This document shows positions 1-11,634 of a stretch of 64,000 nucleotides of DNA, piece after piece. The stretch is from Oharaeibacter diazotrophicus (lineage in GTDB: Bacteria > Pseudomonadota > Alphaproteobacteria > Rhizobiales > Pleomorphomonadaceae). The position numbers and the translations under genes are program-made. Under the pieces are notes generated by a model. The model saw only the letters and a list, made by a program, of their open reading frames with translations, was not told the DNA's origin and did not search any database. The stretch lies in assembly GCF_004362745.1 (NCBI RefSeq), contig NZ_SNXY01000006.1, forward strand, positions 1,054,001-1,118,000, given 5' to 3'. The number at the start of each line of letters is the position of its first letter. Position 1 is the stretch's first letter.

Positions 1-157
1 TGGACGACGACGGCGCGCGAAGGCAACGGCGCGCGGCGCCGCTGGCGACGCGGTGGCAATGGCAGGCGGCACGACGGCGACGCGGCGCGGGGACCGGGAG
101 GACCGTGCACGCCGCCCCTCCCCGTCCACCGTCGCCCGGGCTGTGCCGCGCGCCGCC

Positions 158-3067
<2,910 letters not shown>

Positions 3068-3230
3068 CGTCCGTCCCGATCCGAACCGCCGACCGTGCCC
3101 GTATCGGCACCGCCGCGACGTTCCCTGGTGCCCGCGTCCGGCGCGGACCGCCGGTCATCGTCTCCGCCGCCGTCGACAGCCGCTGTCAGCAGCCGCGACG
3201 ATCGTGGCCCGCCATGCGGGCCGATCCGCC

Positions 3231-3258
3231 AATATAGGAGGGCCTTGCCGGACGCCAA
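3231..3258 (-). promoter_or_regulatory. Candidate sigma70-type promoter of uvrA
   Basis: On the minus strand TTGGCG (3258-3253) and TATATT (3236-3231) are separated by 16 bases and point toward uvrA. The LexA box begins 12 bases upstream of the -35 element, close enough for a bound repressor to interfere with RNA polymerase. The -10 match is good and the -35 only fair. The assignment is by eye. Confidence 0.4.
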
Positions 3259-3270
3259 TTCCCGTGGCAA

Positions 3271-3285
3271 GAACATAGAGAGAAC
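3271..3285. promoter_or_regulatory. LexA (SOS) box, GAAC-N7-GAAC
   Basis: The sequence reads GAAC, seven bases (ATAGAGA), GAAC: an exact match to the direct-repeat LexA operator known for alphaproteobacteria (GTTC-N7-GTTC on the other strand). It lies 204 bases upstream of the uvrA start and 204 bases upstream of the ssb start, so it could control both. It supports placing the organism among the alphaproteobacteria. Confidence 0.85.
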
Positions 3286-3488
3286 GACGACGAGCCACCA
3301 GCCCTTTTCGGCGCCCGCTGTGGATAAAGCGACACGCAGCCGGATCGGGTTTCCGTCCGCGGTTCCGTCCGTCGGGGGCGGGGCGTAGGGTGGCGGACTT
3401 TCCGCCGGGGACCCAGAGGGCGCCCCGGATGTTGTGGGCACGGGTACGCGGCCGACGCGGCGGCGGACAAAGACAGGGAGCGGCGGCC

Positions 3489-4061
3489 ATGGCTGGCAGC
3501 GTCAACAAGGTGATCCTGGTCGGCAATCTCGGGCGCGACCCGGAGGTGCGGCGTCTCGGATCGGGCGAGCCGGTGGTCAACCTGCGCATCGCCACGTCCG
3601 AGACCTGGCGCGACAAGAACTCCGGCGAGCGCAAGGAGAAGACCGAGTGGCACTCGGTCGTCATCTTCAACGAGAATCTCGCGCGGGTCGCCGAGCAGTA
3701 CCTGCGCAAGGGTTCGACGGTCTACGTCGAGGGCCAGTTGCAGACCCGCAAGTGGCAGGACCAGTCCGGCCAGGAGCGCTACACCACCGAGGTGGTGATC
3801 CAGCGCTTCCGCGGCGATCTCACCCTGCTCGGCAGCCGCGGCGAAGGCGGCGGCGGACGCGGCGAGATGAGCGAATACGAGGGCGGCGGCTCCGACTTCG
3901 GCTCGTCGAGCCCGATGGAGAGCTCCGGTGGCGGCCGCGGCGGCTACGGCGGCGGCGGCCGTTCGGGTGGCGGCGGCCGGCCGGCCCCGCAGAGCGGCGG
4001 TGGCGGCTCGGGCGGCGGCAGCGGCTTCGGCGGCGACATGGACGACGAGATCCCGTTCTGA
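3489..4061 (+). CDS. ssb: Single-stranded DNA-binding protein
   Basis: SSB coats single-stranded DNA in replication, repair and recombination and recruits partners through its acidic tail. The 190-residue protein starts [15 protein letters not shown], followed by an OB fold to about residue 110, a long Gly-rich linker, and the C-terminal tail DMDDEIPF that binds partner proteins. The ATG at 3489 was chosen because the SSB fold begins directly there; an upstream in-frame extension has no family similarity. The gene is divergent from uvrA across a LexA box and is followed by a hairpin terminator. Confidence 0.97.
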   Translation: MAGSVNKVILVGNLGRDPEVRRLGSGEPVVNLRIATSETWRDKNSGERKEKTEWHSVVIFNENLARVAEQYLRKGSTVYVEGQLQTRKWQDQSGQERYTTEVVIQRFRGDLTLLGSRGEGGGGRGEMSEYEGGGSDFGSSSPMESSGGGRGGYGGGGRSGGGGRPAPQSGGGGSGGGSGFGGDMDDEIPF

Positions 4062-4071
4062 CGGGATCGAA

Positions 4072-4095
4072 GGGCGGGCCTGATGGGGCCCGCCC
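4072..4095 (+). terminator. Intrinsic terminator after ssb
   Basis: GGGCGGGCC (4072-4080) pairs with GGCCCGCCC (4087-4095) around a six-base loop and is followed by CTTTCGTTTG. It starts 10 bases after the ssb stop codon, the expected place for a Rho-independent terminator. Confidence 0.75.
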
Positions 4096-4216
4096 CTTTC
4101 GTTTGCGAGGACGGTCGAGACGTCCGTCGCGGGTGTCTTCGTACCGGCACGAGCCCGGACGGGCGGCTCGGAGCCTTCCGTCCGGGGATCCGGTTCGCGG
4201 CCGCTCTTCGGCGCGC

Positions 4217-5089
4217 TCAGCCCTTCAGCGCGGCGGCGAGCGACGCGCGCAGCGACGTCGTCGGCCGGCCGATCAGCGTCGACAGCGCCTTGCCGCCGTC
4301 GTAGAGGCCGCCCTTGGAGGCGCCGGTGTCCGACGTGGCGAGCAGGTCGGCGAAGCCCTCGGGCAGACCGACCGAGACCAGGAAGCCCTTGTAATCGGCT
4401 TCGGGCAGGTTCTTGAAGACGACCGGCTTGCCGGAGAGGTCGGCGAGCGTCGCCGCCCACTCGGCCATGGTGAAGGCCTCGTCGCCGCCGAGTTCGTAGA
4501 TCTTGCCGGCCTGATCGTCCGAGGCCAGCACGACAGCGGCGGCCTCGGCGTAGTCGGCACGGGCGGCGGCGGAGATGCGGCCGTCGCCGGAGGCCCCGAG
4601 GACGGCGCCGTGCTCGAGCGCCGGCGCGATCGAACCGGCGTAGTTCTCGATGTACCAGCCGTTGCGCAGGAACACGTGCGGAACGCCCGAGGCGGCGAGA
4701 TAGGCCTCGGTCTCGGCGTGCTCGGCCGCCAGCGGCAGGGGCGACGTCGCGGCGCCGAGGATGCTCGTGTAGGCGATCAGGCCGACGCCGGCCGCCTTGG
4801 CGGCGTCGATCGTCGCCTTGTGCTGCGGCATCCGGCGGCCGAGCTCGTTCGAGGAGATGAGCAGCAGCCGGTCGACGCCGGCGAAGGCCGCGGCGAGCGT
4901 CTCCGGACGGTCGTAGTCGACGACGCGGACGCCGACGCCCTTCGCAGCCAGGTCCGCGACCTTGCCGGGATCGCGCACACCCGCCACGATGCGGGACGAC
5001 GCCACCTTGTCGAGCAGCGCGGCAATCACCAGCCGGCCGAGCTGGCCGCTGGCGCCGGTGACGAGGATGACGGGTTCGGTGGCGGACAT
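4217..5089 (-). CDS. NmrA/QOR2-type NAD(P)-dependent oxidoreductase
   Basis: The 290-residue protein has an N-terminal Rossmann motif (VTGASGQLG, residues 10-18). It also has the NmrA-family pattern of NAD(P)H:quinone oxidoreductase 2 (YtfG-like): VAGVRDPGK after the second strand, YTSIL in place of the classic SDR Tyr-x-x-x-Lys site, and LRNGWYIENY in the middle. Such enzymes reduce quinones with NAD(P)H, or act as redox sensors. It is divergent from an HxlR regulator, the same pairing as ytfG/ytfH in enterics, which supports the assignment. The regulator probably represses it through the inverted repeat between the genes. Confidence 0.85.
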   Translation of the reverse strand: MSATEPVILVTGASGQLGRLVIAALLDKVASSRIVAGVRDPGKVADLAAKGVGVRVVDYDRPETLAAAFAGVDRLLLISSNELGRRMPQHKATIDAAKAAGVGLIAYTSILGAATSPLPLAAEHAETEAYLAASGVPHVFLRNGWYIENYAGSIAPALEHGAVLGASGDGRISAAARADYAEAAAVVLASDDQAGKIYELGGDEAFTMAEWAATLADLSGKPVVFKNLPEADYKGFLVSVGLPEGFADLLATSDTGASKGGLYDGGKALSTLIGRPTTSLRASLAAALKG

Positions 5090-5121
5090 GGCGACTCTCT
5101 CCTGGTCTCGTTGCGAGATGT

Positions 5122-5138
5122 GGTCTAACTTAGAGACC
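5122..5138. promoter_or_regulatory. Inverted repeat, putative HxlR operator
   Basis: GGTCT and AGACC flank seven bases (AACTTAG) in the 80-base gap between the divergent oxidoreductase and HxlR genes. Dimeric winged-helix HxlR regulators typically bind such sites and control the neighbouring gene. The link to this regulator is inferred from position only. Confidence 0.45.
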
Positions 5139-5169
5139 GTTCGAGAGACGCGGAAGGAGGCATGATTTC

Positions 5170-5607
5170 GTGTCCAGGTTACCTCGGGGGAACCAGAGCC
5201 CGGCCGACGCCGAGCGAATCCGCAAGAAGCTCGGTTTCGAGCCCGCCCTCTGCCCGGTCCGCGACGTGCTCGACCAGCTCGGCGACAAGTGGACGGTGCT
5301 GATCCTGACGACGCTGCGCCACGAGCCGCGGCGCTTCAGTGCGCTGCAGCGGGCGGTGCCCGACATCTCCAAGCGGATGCTGACCGAAACGCTGCGCTCG
5401 CTGGAGCGCGACGGGCTCGTCACCCGTGCGGTCTACCCGACCAAGCCGCCGAGTGTGGAATACGCCATCTCGGCGCTCGGCCTGTCGATGCTGGCGCCGA
5501 TCGATGCCCTGGTCGCCTGGGCCGACGCCAACCACGCCGCCGTCAACCGCGCCCGCGCTCGCTTCGACGCGGAAGCGGCCGGGACGCCGGCGGACCTCGT
5601 CGCCTGA
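5170..5607 (+). CDS. HxlR-family transcriptional regulator
   Basis: The 145-residue protein carries a winged-helix HxlR domain. It has [19 protein letters not shown] near residues 27-45, with the Cys that redox-sensing members use, then [30 protein letters not shown] as the DNA-reading helix-turn-helix and wing. The GTG at 5170 is preferred because GGAGG ends nine bases before it; the nearby ATG at 5162 is out of frame. Divergence from a quinone-reductase-like gene suggests an electrophile- or quinone-responsive repressor similar to YtfH/YodB. Ligand and target are inferred. Confidence 0.88.
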   Translation: MSRLPRGNQSPADAERIRKKLGFEPALCPVRDVLDQLGDKWTVLILTTLRHEPRRFSALQRAVPDISKRMLTETLRSLERDGLVTRAVYPTKPPSVEYAISALGLSMLAPIDALVAWADANHAAVNRARARFDAEAAGTPADLVA

Positions 5608-5610
5608 CGG

Positions 5611-6501
5611 TCACGGCGCGTCGGTGCGCTCAGCGGCGAGCACGGCGGCGAGATTGTGGGCGTGGACGTCGGCGTAGGGCTCGAACCAGAGGATGGCGCC
5701 GCTGGCGAGATCGGGCGCGAGCAGGTCTCGTACGGGGGCGGCGGCGAGTGCCGCGTCGCTGCAGCAGAGCTTCAGGATCTCGACGTAACGCTTGGTTGCG
5801 TCGATCAAATCCGTCCCATAGCCGCCGGCCGCGATGCGGTCGGGATCGCCGTGGTTCGGCAGGATCCGCGCCACCGGCCACGCCGCCATGCGGTCGAGGT
5901 CGGCGAGGTGGCGGTCGAGACGGGTCGGCTCGGCGACATAGGTCAGCGTGTCCTCGAGCGTGTCGCCGGCCAAGAGGATGCCGGCGTCGGGCAGCCGGAT
6001 CACCAGGCCGTCGCGGCTGTGGACGTCGAAGCGGCGCAGTTCGAGCGTGCGTCCGCCGAGCGAGAGATCGAGCCCTTCGGCGAAGGTTCGCGTCGGCATC
6101 ACCAGCGGTCGGATCGGCGGGTCGCCGGTCTCGTAGTCCGCGCGGTTGGCCGCCAGGAAGTCGGCGGTGAGGTCGAGCGCCAGGATCTCGCAGTCGGCGA
6201 AGACGGCGTTGCCGGCGACGTGGTCGCGGTGCCAATGGCTGAGCACCACGGTGAAGCGCCGCACCCCGCGCCGCTCCAGGTCGGCGCGCACCAGTGCGGC
6301 GTGGGCCGGCGACATGTGGGTGTCGTAGACCACCGCCTCGTCGCCGGCGACGAGCGCGTAGCTCGCCGTACCGAGCACGAAGGCGCCGTCGTCGAGCCAG
6401 TTCGGCCCCGGGCCGTGCAGGCGCACGCCCGGGACGCGGCCGTCGTAGAAGGCGAGGACGCCTGCGGCCGGCTCCAGCACGCGCATGGTGTCGCCGATCA
6501 T
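5611..6501 (-). CDS. Metallo-beta-lactamase-fold hydrolase
   Basis: The 296-residue protein has the MBL signature HWHRDH (in VLSHWHRDHVAGN), the two-metal binding site of the fold, plus a later Asp (LAGDTLEDT) and His (LPNHGDPDR) as further ligands. No domain beyond the MBL core is visible, so the substrate is unknown; thioesters, lactones or phosphoesters are all possible. The start at 6501 is chosen because GGGGAGG precedes it by about seven bases; an in-frame ATG 14 codons upstream (6543) has no ribosome binding site. It converges with the HxlR gene, the two stops being almost adjacent. Confidence 0.8.
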   Translation of the reverse strand: MIGDTMRVLEPAAGVLAFYDGRVPGVRLHGPGPNWLDDGAFVLGTASYALVAGDEAVVYDTHMSPAHAALVRADLERRGVRRFTVVLSHWHRDHVAGNAVFADCEILALDLTADFLAANRADYETGDPPIRPLVMPTRTFAEGLDLSLGGRTLELRRFDVHSRDGLVIRLPDAGILLAGDTLEDTLTYVAEPTRLDRHLADLDRMAAWPVARILPNHGDPDRIAAGGYGTDLIDATKRYVEILKLCCSDAALAAAPVRDLLAPDLASGAILWFEPYADVHAHNLAAVLAAERTDAP

Positions 6502-6616
6502 CCCGCGCCCTCCCCGTTCCGTGTTCTCGAGAGTCTCGGCCATCCGGCCGGCGCCCGGTCGGGCGCTCCGCGCACGCGATGCTCCGACCGGAGGTCGGCG
6601 CGTCGCGCGCTCGGGA

Positions 6617-7753
6617 TCACTCCGCGGCGAATCCGCGGATCTTCAGGCTACGATCCTTGTTGCGGACCGCATAGCCCGCCTGCGTCGGCCACAGCCCGTA
6701 GGCGTTGGGAACACCGAGCGCCAGGGCGGCGTGGAGCGGCCAGTTGGGATCGTCGAGTGCCATGCGGCCGAGCGCCACCAGATCGGCGGCGCCGGACGCG
6801 ACGATGCGTTCCGCGTCGGCCGGCTCGGTGACGAGCCCGACCGCCACCGTGGCGATCTCGGCCTCGGCGCGGATCCGCTCGGAAAGTGCCAGCTGATAGA
6901 GCGGCGCCGGGCGAATGGTCGCGCCGTCGAAGCCGCCGGAGGAGACGTGGACGACGTCGACGCCGCGCGCCTTCAGTTCGCGGGCGAACACGACGCTGTC
7001 CTCGACGGTCCAGCCGTCGGGGTGGGCGTCGGTCGCGGAGATCCGCACCAAGAGCGGCCGCTCGGCCGGCCAGGCCGCGCGCACCGCGTCGACCACCGCC
7101 AGCGGCAGCCGCATCCGGTTCGCGAGACTGCCGCCCCATTCGTCGTGGCGGTGGTTGGCGAGCGGCGACAGGAACTGGTTGAGCAGATAGCCGTGGGCGG
7201 CGTGGATCTCGACGAGGTCGAAGCCGGCGGCGAGCGCCCGGCGGGCGGCGTCGGCGAATTTGCCCGGCAGGGCACGGATCTCGTCGGGCGAAAGTTCGCG
7301 CGGCGTCTTGAAGCCGGGGGCGTCGGAATGACGGACGGCGGACGGCGCGACCGGCTGCCAGTCGACGAAACCGGCGGCGTCCTTCTCGGCCTCGGTCTCG
7401 TCGAAGCGGCCGCGCCAGGGCAGCGGCGTCGCCGCCTTGCGGCCGGCGTGGGCGAGCTGGATGCCGGCGGCGGCACCCTGCCCGTGCAGGAAATCGACGA
7501 CGCGGGCGAGCGGGGCGACGTGGGCGTCGCTCCAGAGGCCGAGGTCGGCGTAGGTGATCCGGCCCTCCGGCACCACCGCGGTCGCCTCGGCGATCACGAG
7601 GCCGAAGCCGCCGATGCCGAAACGGGCGAGGTGGGCGAAGTGCCAGTCGTTCGCCATGCCGTCGCGTGCCGAATACTGGCACATCGGCGGCACGACGACG
7701 CGGTTCTTCAGGATGAGGGCGCGAAGGGCGAGGGGGGAGAAGAGTGTTGTCAT
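6617..7753 (-). CDS. YqjM/NamA-type NADPH:flavin ene-reductase
   Basis: This 378-residue old yellow enzyme homologue would bind FMN in a TIM barrel and reduce activated C=C bonds with NADPH. Hallmarks are VVPPMCQYSA near the N-terminus (the Cys that tunes FMN in YqjM), AHAGRKA, and the family-defining segment IHAAHGYLLNQFLSP followed by DEWGGSLANR. GGAGGAG lies about 11 bases upstream of the start at 7753; an upstream in-frame ATG at 7792 seems less likely. It belongs to the classical ene-reductase branch, unlike the two long TMADH-type flavoproteins at 40 and 51 kb. Confidence 0.9.
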   Translation of the reverse strand: MTTLFSPLALRALILKNRVVVPPMCQYSARDGMANDWHFAHLARFGIGGFGLVIAEATAVVPEGRITYADLGLWSDAHVAPLARVVDFLHGQGAAAGIQLAHAGRKAATPLPWRGRFDETEAEKDAAGFVDWQPVAPSAVRHSDAPGFKTPRELSPDEIRALPGKFADAARRALAAGFDLVEIHAAHGYLLNQFLSPLANHRHDEWGGSLANRMRLPLAVVDAVRAAWPAERPLLVRISATDAHPDGWTVEDSVVFARELKARGVDVVHVSSGGFDGATIRPAPLYQLALSERIRAEAEIATVAVGLVTEPADAERIVASGAADLVALGRMALDDPNWPLHAALALGVPNAYGLWPTQAGYAVRNKDRSLKIRGFAAE

Positions 7754-8021
7754 GATGACGGGACTCCTCCATCCCGGCGCGCCCGCCGTCAATCGACCGG
7801 CCCCGCAACTGCTCGTGAGGTCGCCGTGAGCCGTACCGGGGCCTTGGCGGTCCGTACTCCCACGTGCTGACGACAGGCCGCTGGTCCCGCTCGGTTTTCC
7901 GCCCCCTGCCCCGCCCCTGCCCGGCGCTGCGACGTTGCCGCACCCCCGCCCTCGCTTGCACCCGGCTCCGGCGGGGTGCGATCATGAGCGTGGACGGAAG
8001 GATCGAGGTTCGGGAGGATTC

Positions 8022-9107
8022 GTGTCCGATCTGATGACGGGGCCCGACGCCGAGGCGGTCGGGCGGGCGGCCGCGTTGCTCGCCAGGGCGAGACAGCCGG
8101 CGATCGCCGGGCTCGGAACGGACGTCGACGGCGTCCGGGCCGCGTTGAAACTCGCGGCGCGGATCGGCGCGATGGTCGATCACGCCGCCGTCGCCCACGG
8201 CCGCGTCGAGCTGCGCACGCTCGCCGACACCGGCGTGATGACGACCACGCCGACCGAGGCGCGCCACCGCGCCGACCTCGTCGTGCTCGCCGGCCCCGGC
8301 GCGGTCGCCTTCGCCGACCACGCCCGCGCCTTCGCCGACGGCGGCGGCCTCTACCCCTGGCGCGGCGCCCGCGGCGTGCTCTGCCTCGGCACCGGCGCGG
8401 CGCGGCCCGCCCAGATGGCCTTCGACGGCGACGTCGCCGCCGTCGGCGACGGCCAGCCGCTCGACCGTCTCGTCGCCCTCTTGTCGGCGCGCCTCTCGGA
8501 GCGCCCGGTCGGCGACCTCGGCAACGGCCCGGACGCCACGGCGCTCGACGCCGCGGTGCTGCAGATGAAGTCGGCCGCCTTCGGCGTCGTCGTCTACGAC
8601 CCCGCGGACTTCGACCACGTCGCCCTCGACGGCCTGATGGCGCTGGTGCGCAAGCTCAACGCCGAGACGCGCTTCACGACCCTCGCCGTCCCGGCGCACC
8701 ACCACGGCCGCGGCGCCAACCTCGTCGCCGCCTGGAATACCGGCGACCGGCTGCCGATCGGCCTCGGCCGCGGCTATCCCGAGCAGGACGACTGGCGCTT
8801 CGACGTCGAGCGCGCCGTCGCCGCCCGCGAGGTCGACGCGCTGCTCTGGATCGGCGCCCTCGGCCCCGCGCTGCCGGCCTGGTCCGGCGACGTGCCGACG
8901 GTCGCCCTGATCCACCACGGCGCCCGCGACGCCGCCGCCGATGTCGTCATCGAGGTCGGCGTGCCCGGCGTCACCCACGCCGGCGTCCTCGCCGACGCCG
9001 TCCGCGACGGCTTCGCCTATCTCGAGCCGCGCGCGCCGCAGTCGCTCCCGTCCGTCGCGGCCGTGGTCGCGGCCATCGAAGCCGCCATCGCCGGAGGGCA
9101 GCCATGA
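8022..9107 (+). CDS. fhcB: Formyltransferase/hydrolase complex subunit B
   Basis: FhcB is related to the B subunit of formylmethanofuran dehydrogenase. In aerobic methylotrophs it is a structural subunit of the complex that turns formyl-tetrahydromethanopterin into formate. The 361-residue product is shorter than archaeal FwdB/FmdB and I see no N-terminal iron-sulfur Cys cluster, as expected for the bacterial version, which is a hydrolase complex and not a dehydrogenase. The GTG at 8022 has GGGAGG four bases upstream. Its end overlaps fhcA (ATGA), and the order B-A-D-C matches Methylobacterium, which makes the assignment firm despite low motif content. Confidence 0.9.
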   Translation: MSDLMTGPDAEAVGRAAALLARARQPAIAGLGTDVDGVRAALKLAARIGAMVDHAAVAHGRVELRTLADTGVMTTTPTEARHRADLVVLAGPGAVAFADHARAFADGGGLYPWRGARGVLCLGTGAARPAQMAFDGDVAAVGDGQPLDRLVALLSARLSERPVGDLGNGPDATALDAAVLQMKSAAFGVVVYDPADFDHVALDGLMALVRKLNAETRFTTLAVPAHHHGRGANLVAAWNTGDRLPIGLGRGYPEQDDWRFDVERAVAAREVDALLWIGALGPALPAWSGDVPTVALIHHGARDAAADVVIEVGVPGVTHAGVLADAVRDGFAYLEPRAPQSLPSVAAVVAAIEAAIAGGQP

Positions 9108-10741
9108 TCATCCGCCTCAAGGGCGGGCGCGTCGTCGATCCCGTCGGCGGCGCCACCACCGTCCGCGACGTCGTGCTGGTCGACGGCCGGATCGTCGAGG
9201 ATTCGCCGACGCTCGGCCCCGCCGACGAGACCTACGACTGCACCGGCAGGATCGTGATGGCCGGCGCCGTCGACGTGCACTCGCACATCGCCGGCGGCAA
9301 CGTGACGATGTCGCGCCTGCTGCTGCCGGAACTGCACGTCAGCGAAGACCCCGCCGGCGACGGCCTCGCCTTCGGCACGGCCAAGTGGTCCGGTTGGGAG
9401 ACCGGGCGGCTCTACGCCGAGATGGGCTTCACCACCGTGGTCGAGCCGGCGCTGGCGCCGACCCAGGCGATGCAGACCCATCTCGAGCTCGCCGACATCC
9501 CGATCATCGACCGCGGCGCGCTGACCGTGGTCGGCAACGACGACCACTTCCTGTCGCTGCTCAGGGCGCGCGAGAGCCGCGACGCGGTGCGCGATTCGCT
9601 CGCCTATCTCCTGAAGCAGTCCAAGGGTCTCGGCCTCAAGGTCATCAATGCCGGCGGTCCGGCCGCCTTCCACTCCGGCCTCAGGACCTTCGATCTCGAC
9701 GACGTCGTGCCGCACTACGGCGTCTCCTCGCGCGAGATCGTCCAGAGCCTGCTGACCGCCGTCGACCAGATCGGCGTGCCGCATCCGCTCCACGTCCACG
9801 CCAACAACCTCGGCATGCCCGGCGCGCCGGACACCATCGCGGACACCATCGCCGCGGCCGAGGGCCGGCGGATGCATTTCGCCCACATCCAATTCTATTC
9901 CTACGGCAAGGACGCCGAGGGCGGGATGATCTCGGGCGCCGAGCAGATCGCGGCCTCGCTCGCCGATCACCCGAACATCACCTGCGACGTCGGTCAGGTC
10001 ATGTTCGGGCCGACGGTGACGATCTCGCTCGACCTGATGAAGCAGTGGCAGGGCGCCGCCTATGCCAAGCCGATGAAATGGTCGCTGACCGACGGCGACG
10101 CGGAGGGCGGCGGCGTGGTGCCGTTGGTCTACAAGCGCAAGACCTGGGTCAACGCGCTGCAGTGGGCGATCGGCCTCGAGCTGTTCCTGCTGTCGCCGGA
10201 TCCCTGGCGCGTCCTGATGACGACCGACCACCCGAACGGCGGCTCCTTCACCACCTATCCGCAGATCCTGCATCTGCTGATGGACGCCGGCGAGCGCGCG
10301 CGTTGGCTGGAGACGATGCCGGAGAAGGCGCGCGAGCGCACCGGCCTCGCCAAGCTCGACCGCGAGTACACGCTCGAGGAGGTCGCGATCATGACCCGCG
10401 CGGCGCCGGCGCGCCTGCTCGGCCTCCACGATCGCGGCCACCTGAAGCCCGGCGCGATCGCCGACGTCGCGGTCTACGACGACCTCGCCGACCGCACGGC
10501 GATGTTCACGGGCGCGCGCTACGTCTTCAAGGACGGCAACCTCGTCGTCCGCGACGGCCGGGCGCTAGGCTGGACGGCGGGCCGCACCTCGATCCTCGTG
10601 CCCGACTACGATCCCATCATGGACCGCCGGATGGCGGACTACATTTCGGACCGCTTCGGCGTCGGCCCCTCCGCCTTCGCGGTGCCGGCGGCCGCCTTCG
10701 GCGAACGCGACATCTTCAAGGTCGAGCCATGCGCGAACTGA
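9104..10741 (+). CDS. fhcA: Formyltransferase/hydrolase complex subunit A (amidohydrolase)
   Basis: FhcA is the zinc amidohydrolase subunit that releases formate from the formylated methanofuran-like carrier. The 545-residue protein resembles FwdA/FmdA. The metal-binding HxH (DVHSHIAGG, His59 and His61) is followed by LHVHANNLG, FAHIQFYS and the late Asp site TTDHPNGG. It overlaps fhcB by four bases and fhcD by thirteen, so the operon is translationally coupled. Together with fhcB, D and C it shows that the organism oxidises C1 units through tetrahydromethanopterin. Confidence 0.95.
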   Translation: MIIRLKGGRVVDPVGGATTVRDVVLVDGRIVEDSPTLGPADETYDCTGRIVMAGAVDVHSHIAGGNVTMSRLLLPELHVSEDPAGDGLAFGTAKWSGWETGRLYAEMGFTTVVEPALAPTQAMQTHLELADIPIIDRGALTVVGNDDHFLSLLRARESRDAVRDSLAYLLKQSKGLGLKVINAGGPAAFHSGLRTFDLDDVVPHYGVSSREIVQSLLTAVDQIGVPHPLHVHANNLGMPGAPDTIADTIAAAEGRRMHFAHIQFYSYGKDAEGGMISGAEQIAASLADHPNITCDVGQVMFGPTVTISLDLMKQWQGAAYAKPMKWSLTDGDAEGGGVVPLVYKRKTWVNALQWAIGLELFLLSPDPWRVLMTTDHPNGGSFTTYPQILHLLMDAGERARWLETMPEKARERTGLAKLDREYTLEEVAIMTRAAPARLLGLHDRGHLKPGAIADVAVYDDLADRTAMFTGARYVFKDGNLVVRDGRALGWTAGRTSILVPDYDPIMDRRMADYISDRFGVGPSAFAVPAAAFGERDIFKVEPCAN

Positions 10742-11634
10742 TCGTCAACGGCGTCCGCATCGACGACACCTTCGCCGAGGCCTTCGACATGGCCGCGACC
10801 GGGGTGATCGTCACCGCGCCGACCGCGAAATGGGCGGAGATCGCCGCCCGCACCATGACCGGCTTCGCCACGTCGGTGATCGCCTGTGGCTGCGAGGCCG
10901 GTATCGACCGGTTCCTCGCCCCCGAGGAGACGCCGGACGGGCGGCCGGGCGTGCGCGTCCTGATCTTCGGCTTCGACGGCGCCGGTCTCGAGCTGCAGCT
11001 CAGGAACCGCGTCGGTCAGTGCGTGCTGACCTCGCCGGGCTCGGCCTGCTTCTCCGGCATCGACGGCGGCAAGCGCCTCAAGCTCGGCGCTACGCTGCGC
11101 TTCTTCGGCGACGGCGACCAGATCGCCAAGAAGCTCGGCTCCAAGCGCTACTGGCGCGTGCCGGTGATGGACGGCGAGTTCACCGTCGAGCACGACACCG
11201 GCCTCGCCGAGGGCGCGATCGGCGGCGGCAACGTGCTGATCCTCGGCCGCAGCCACGCCGAGGTGCTGGAAGCCGCCGAGGCCGCCGTCGCCGCGGCGTC
11301 GACCGTGCCGGGCGTGATCCTGCCCTTCCCCGGCGGTATCGTCCGTTCGGGCTCCAAGGTCGGCTCGAAATACAAGGGCCTGATCGCCTCGACCAACGGC
11401 GCCTTCTCGCCGGTGCTGCGCGGCGAGCCCGGCTCGCAACTCGACGCCGACACCGGCGCAGTGCTGGAACTGGTGATGGACGGGCTCGACTTCGCCGCCA
11501 TCAAGGAATCGATGCGGCTCGCCCTCCACGCCGCCTGCGCCTTCGGCCCCGAGCGCGGCATCCAGCGCATCTCCGCCGGCAACTACGGCGGCAACCTCGG
11601 CCGGCACCACTTCCACCTCGGGGATCTCGTCTGA
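10729..11634 (+). CDS. fhcD: Formylmethanofuran:H4MPT formyltransferase
   Basis: FhcD (Ftr) transfers the formyl group from formyl-tetrahydromethanopterin to the methanofuran analogue, the first half-reaction of the Fhc complex. The 301-residue length is typical. The sequence begins MRELIVNGVRIDDTFAEAF and contains conserved Ftr segments such as SVIACGCEAGID, LTSPGSACFSGI and ISAGNYGGNLGRHHFHL at the C-terminus. The start lies inside the end of fhcA and the stop overlaps fhcC (TGATG). Confidence 0.96.
   Translation: MRELIVNGVRIDDTFAEAFDMAATGVIVTAPTAKWAEIAARTMTGFATSVIACGCEAGIDRFLAPEETPDGRPGVRVLIFGFDGAGLELQLRNRVGQCVLTSPGSACFSGIDGGKRLKLGATLRFFGDGDQIAKKLGSKRYWRVPVMDGEFTVEHDTGLAEGAIGGGNVLILGRSHAEVLEAAEAAVAAASTVPGVILPFPGGIVRSGSKVGSKYKGLIASTNGAFSPVLRGEPGSQLDADTGAVLELVMDGLDFAAIKESMRLALHAACAFGPERGIQRISAGNYGGNLGRHHFHLGDLV

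Larger units (their letters stand above)
3068..3488. other. uvrA-ssb divergent intergenic region
   Basis: This 421-base stretch separates divergent uvrA and ssb. It holds the LexA box and a uvrA-directed promoter candidate listed separately. Reading frames here, including an in-frame N-terminal extension of ssb, lack a plausible start and family similarity. I see no RNA gene. The layout of divergent uvrA and ssb sharing one SOS operator is common in alphaproteobacteria. Confidence 0.6.
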
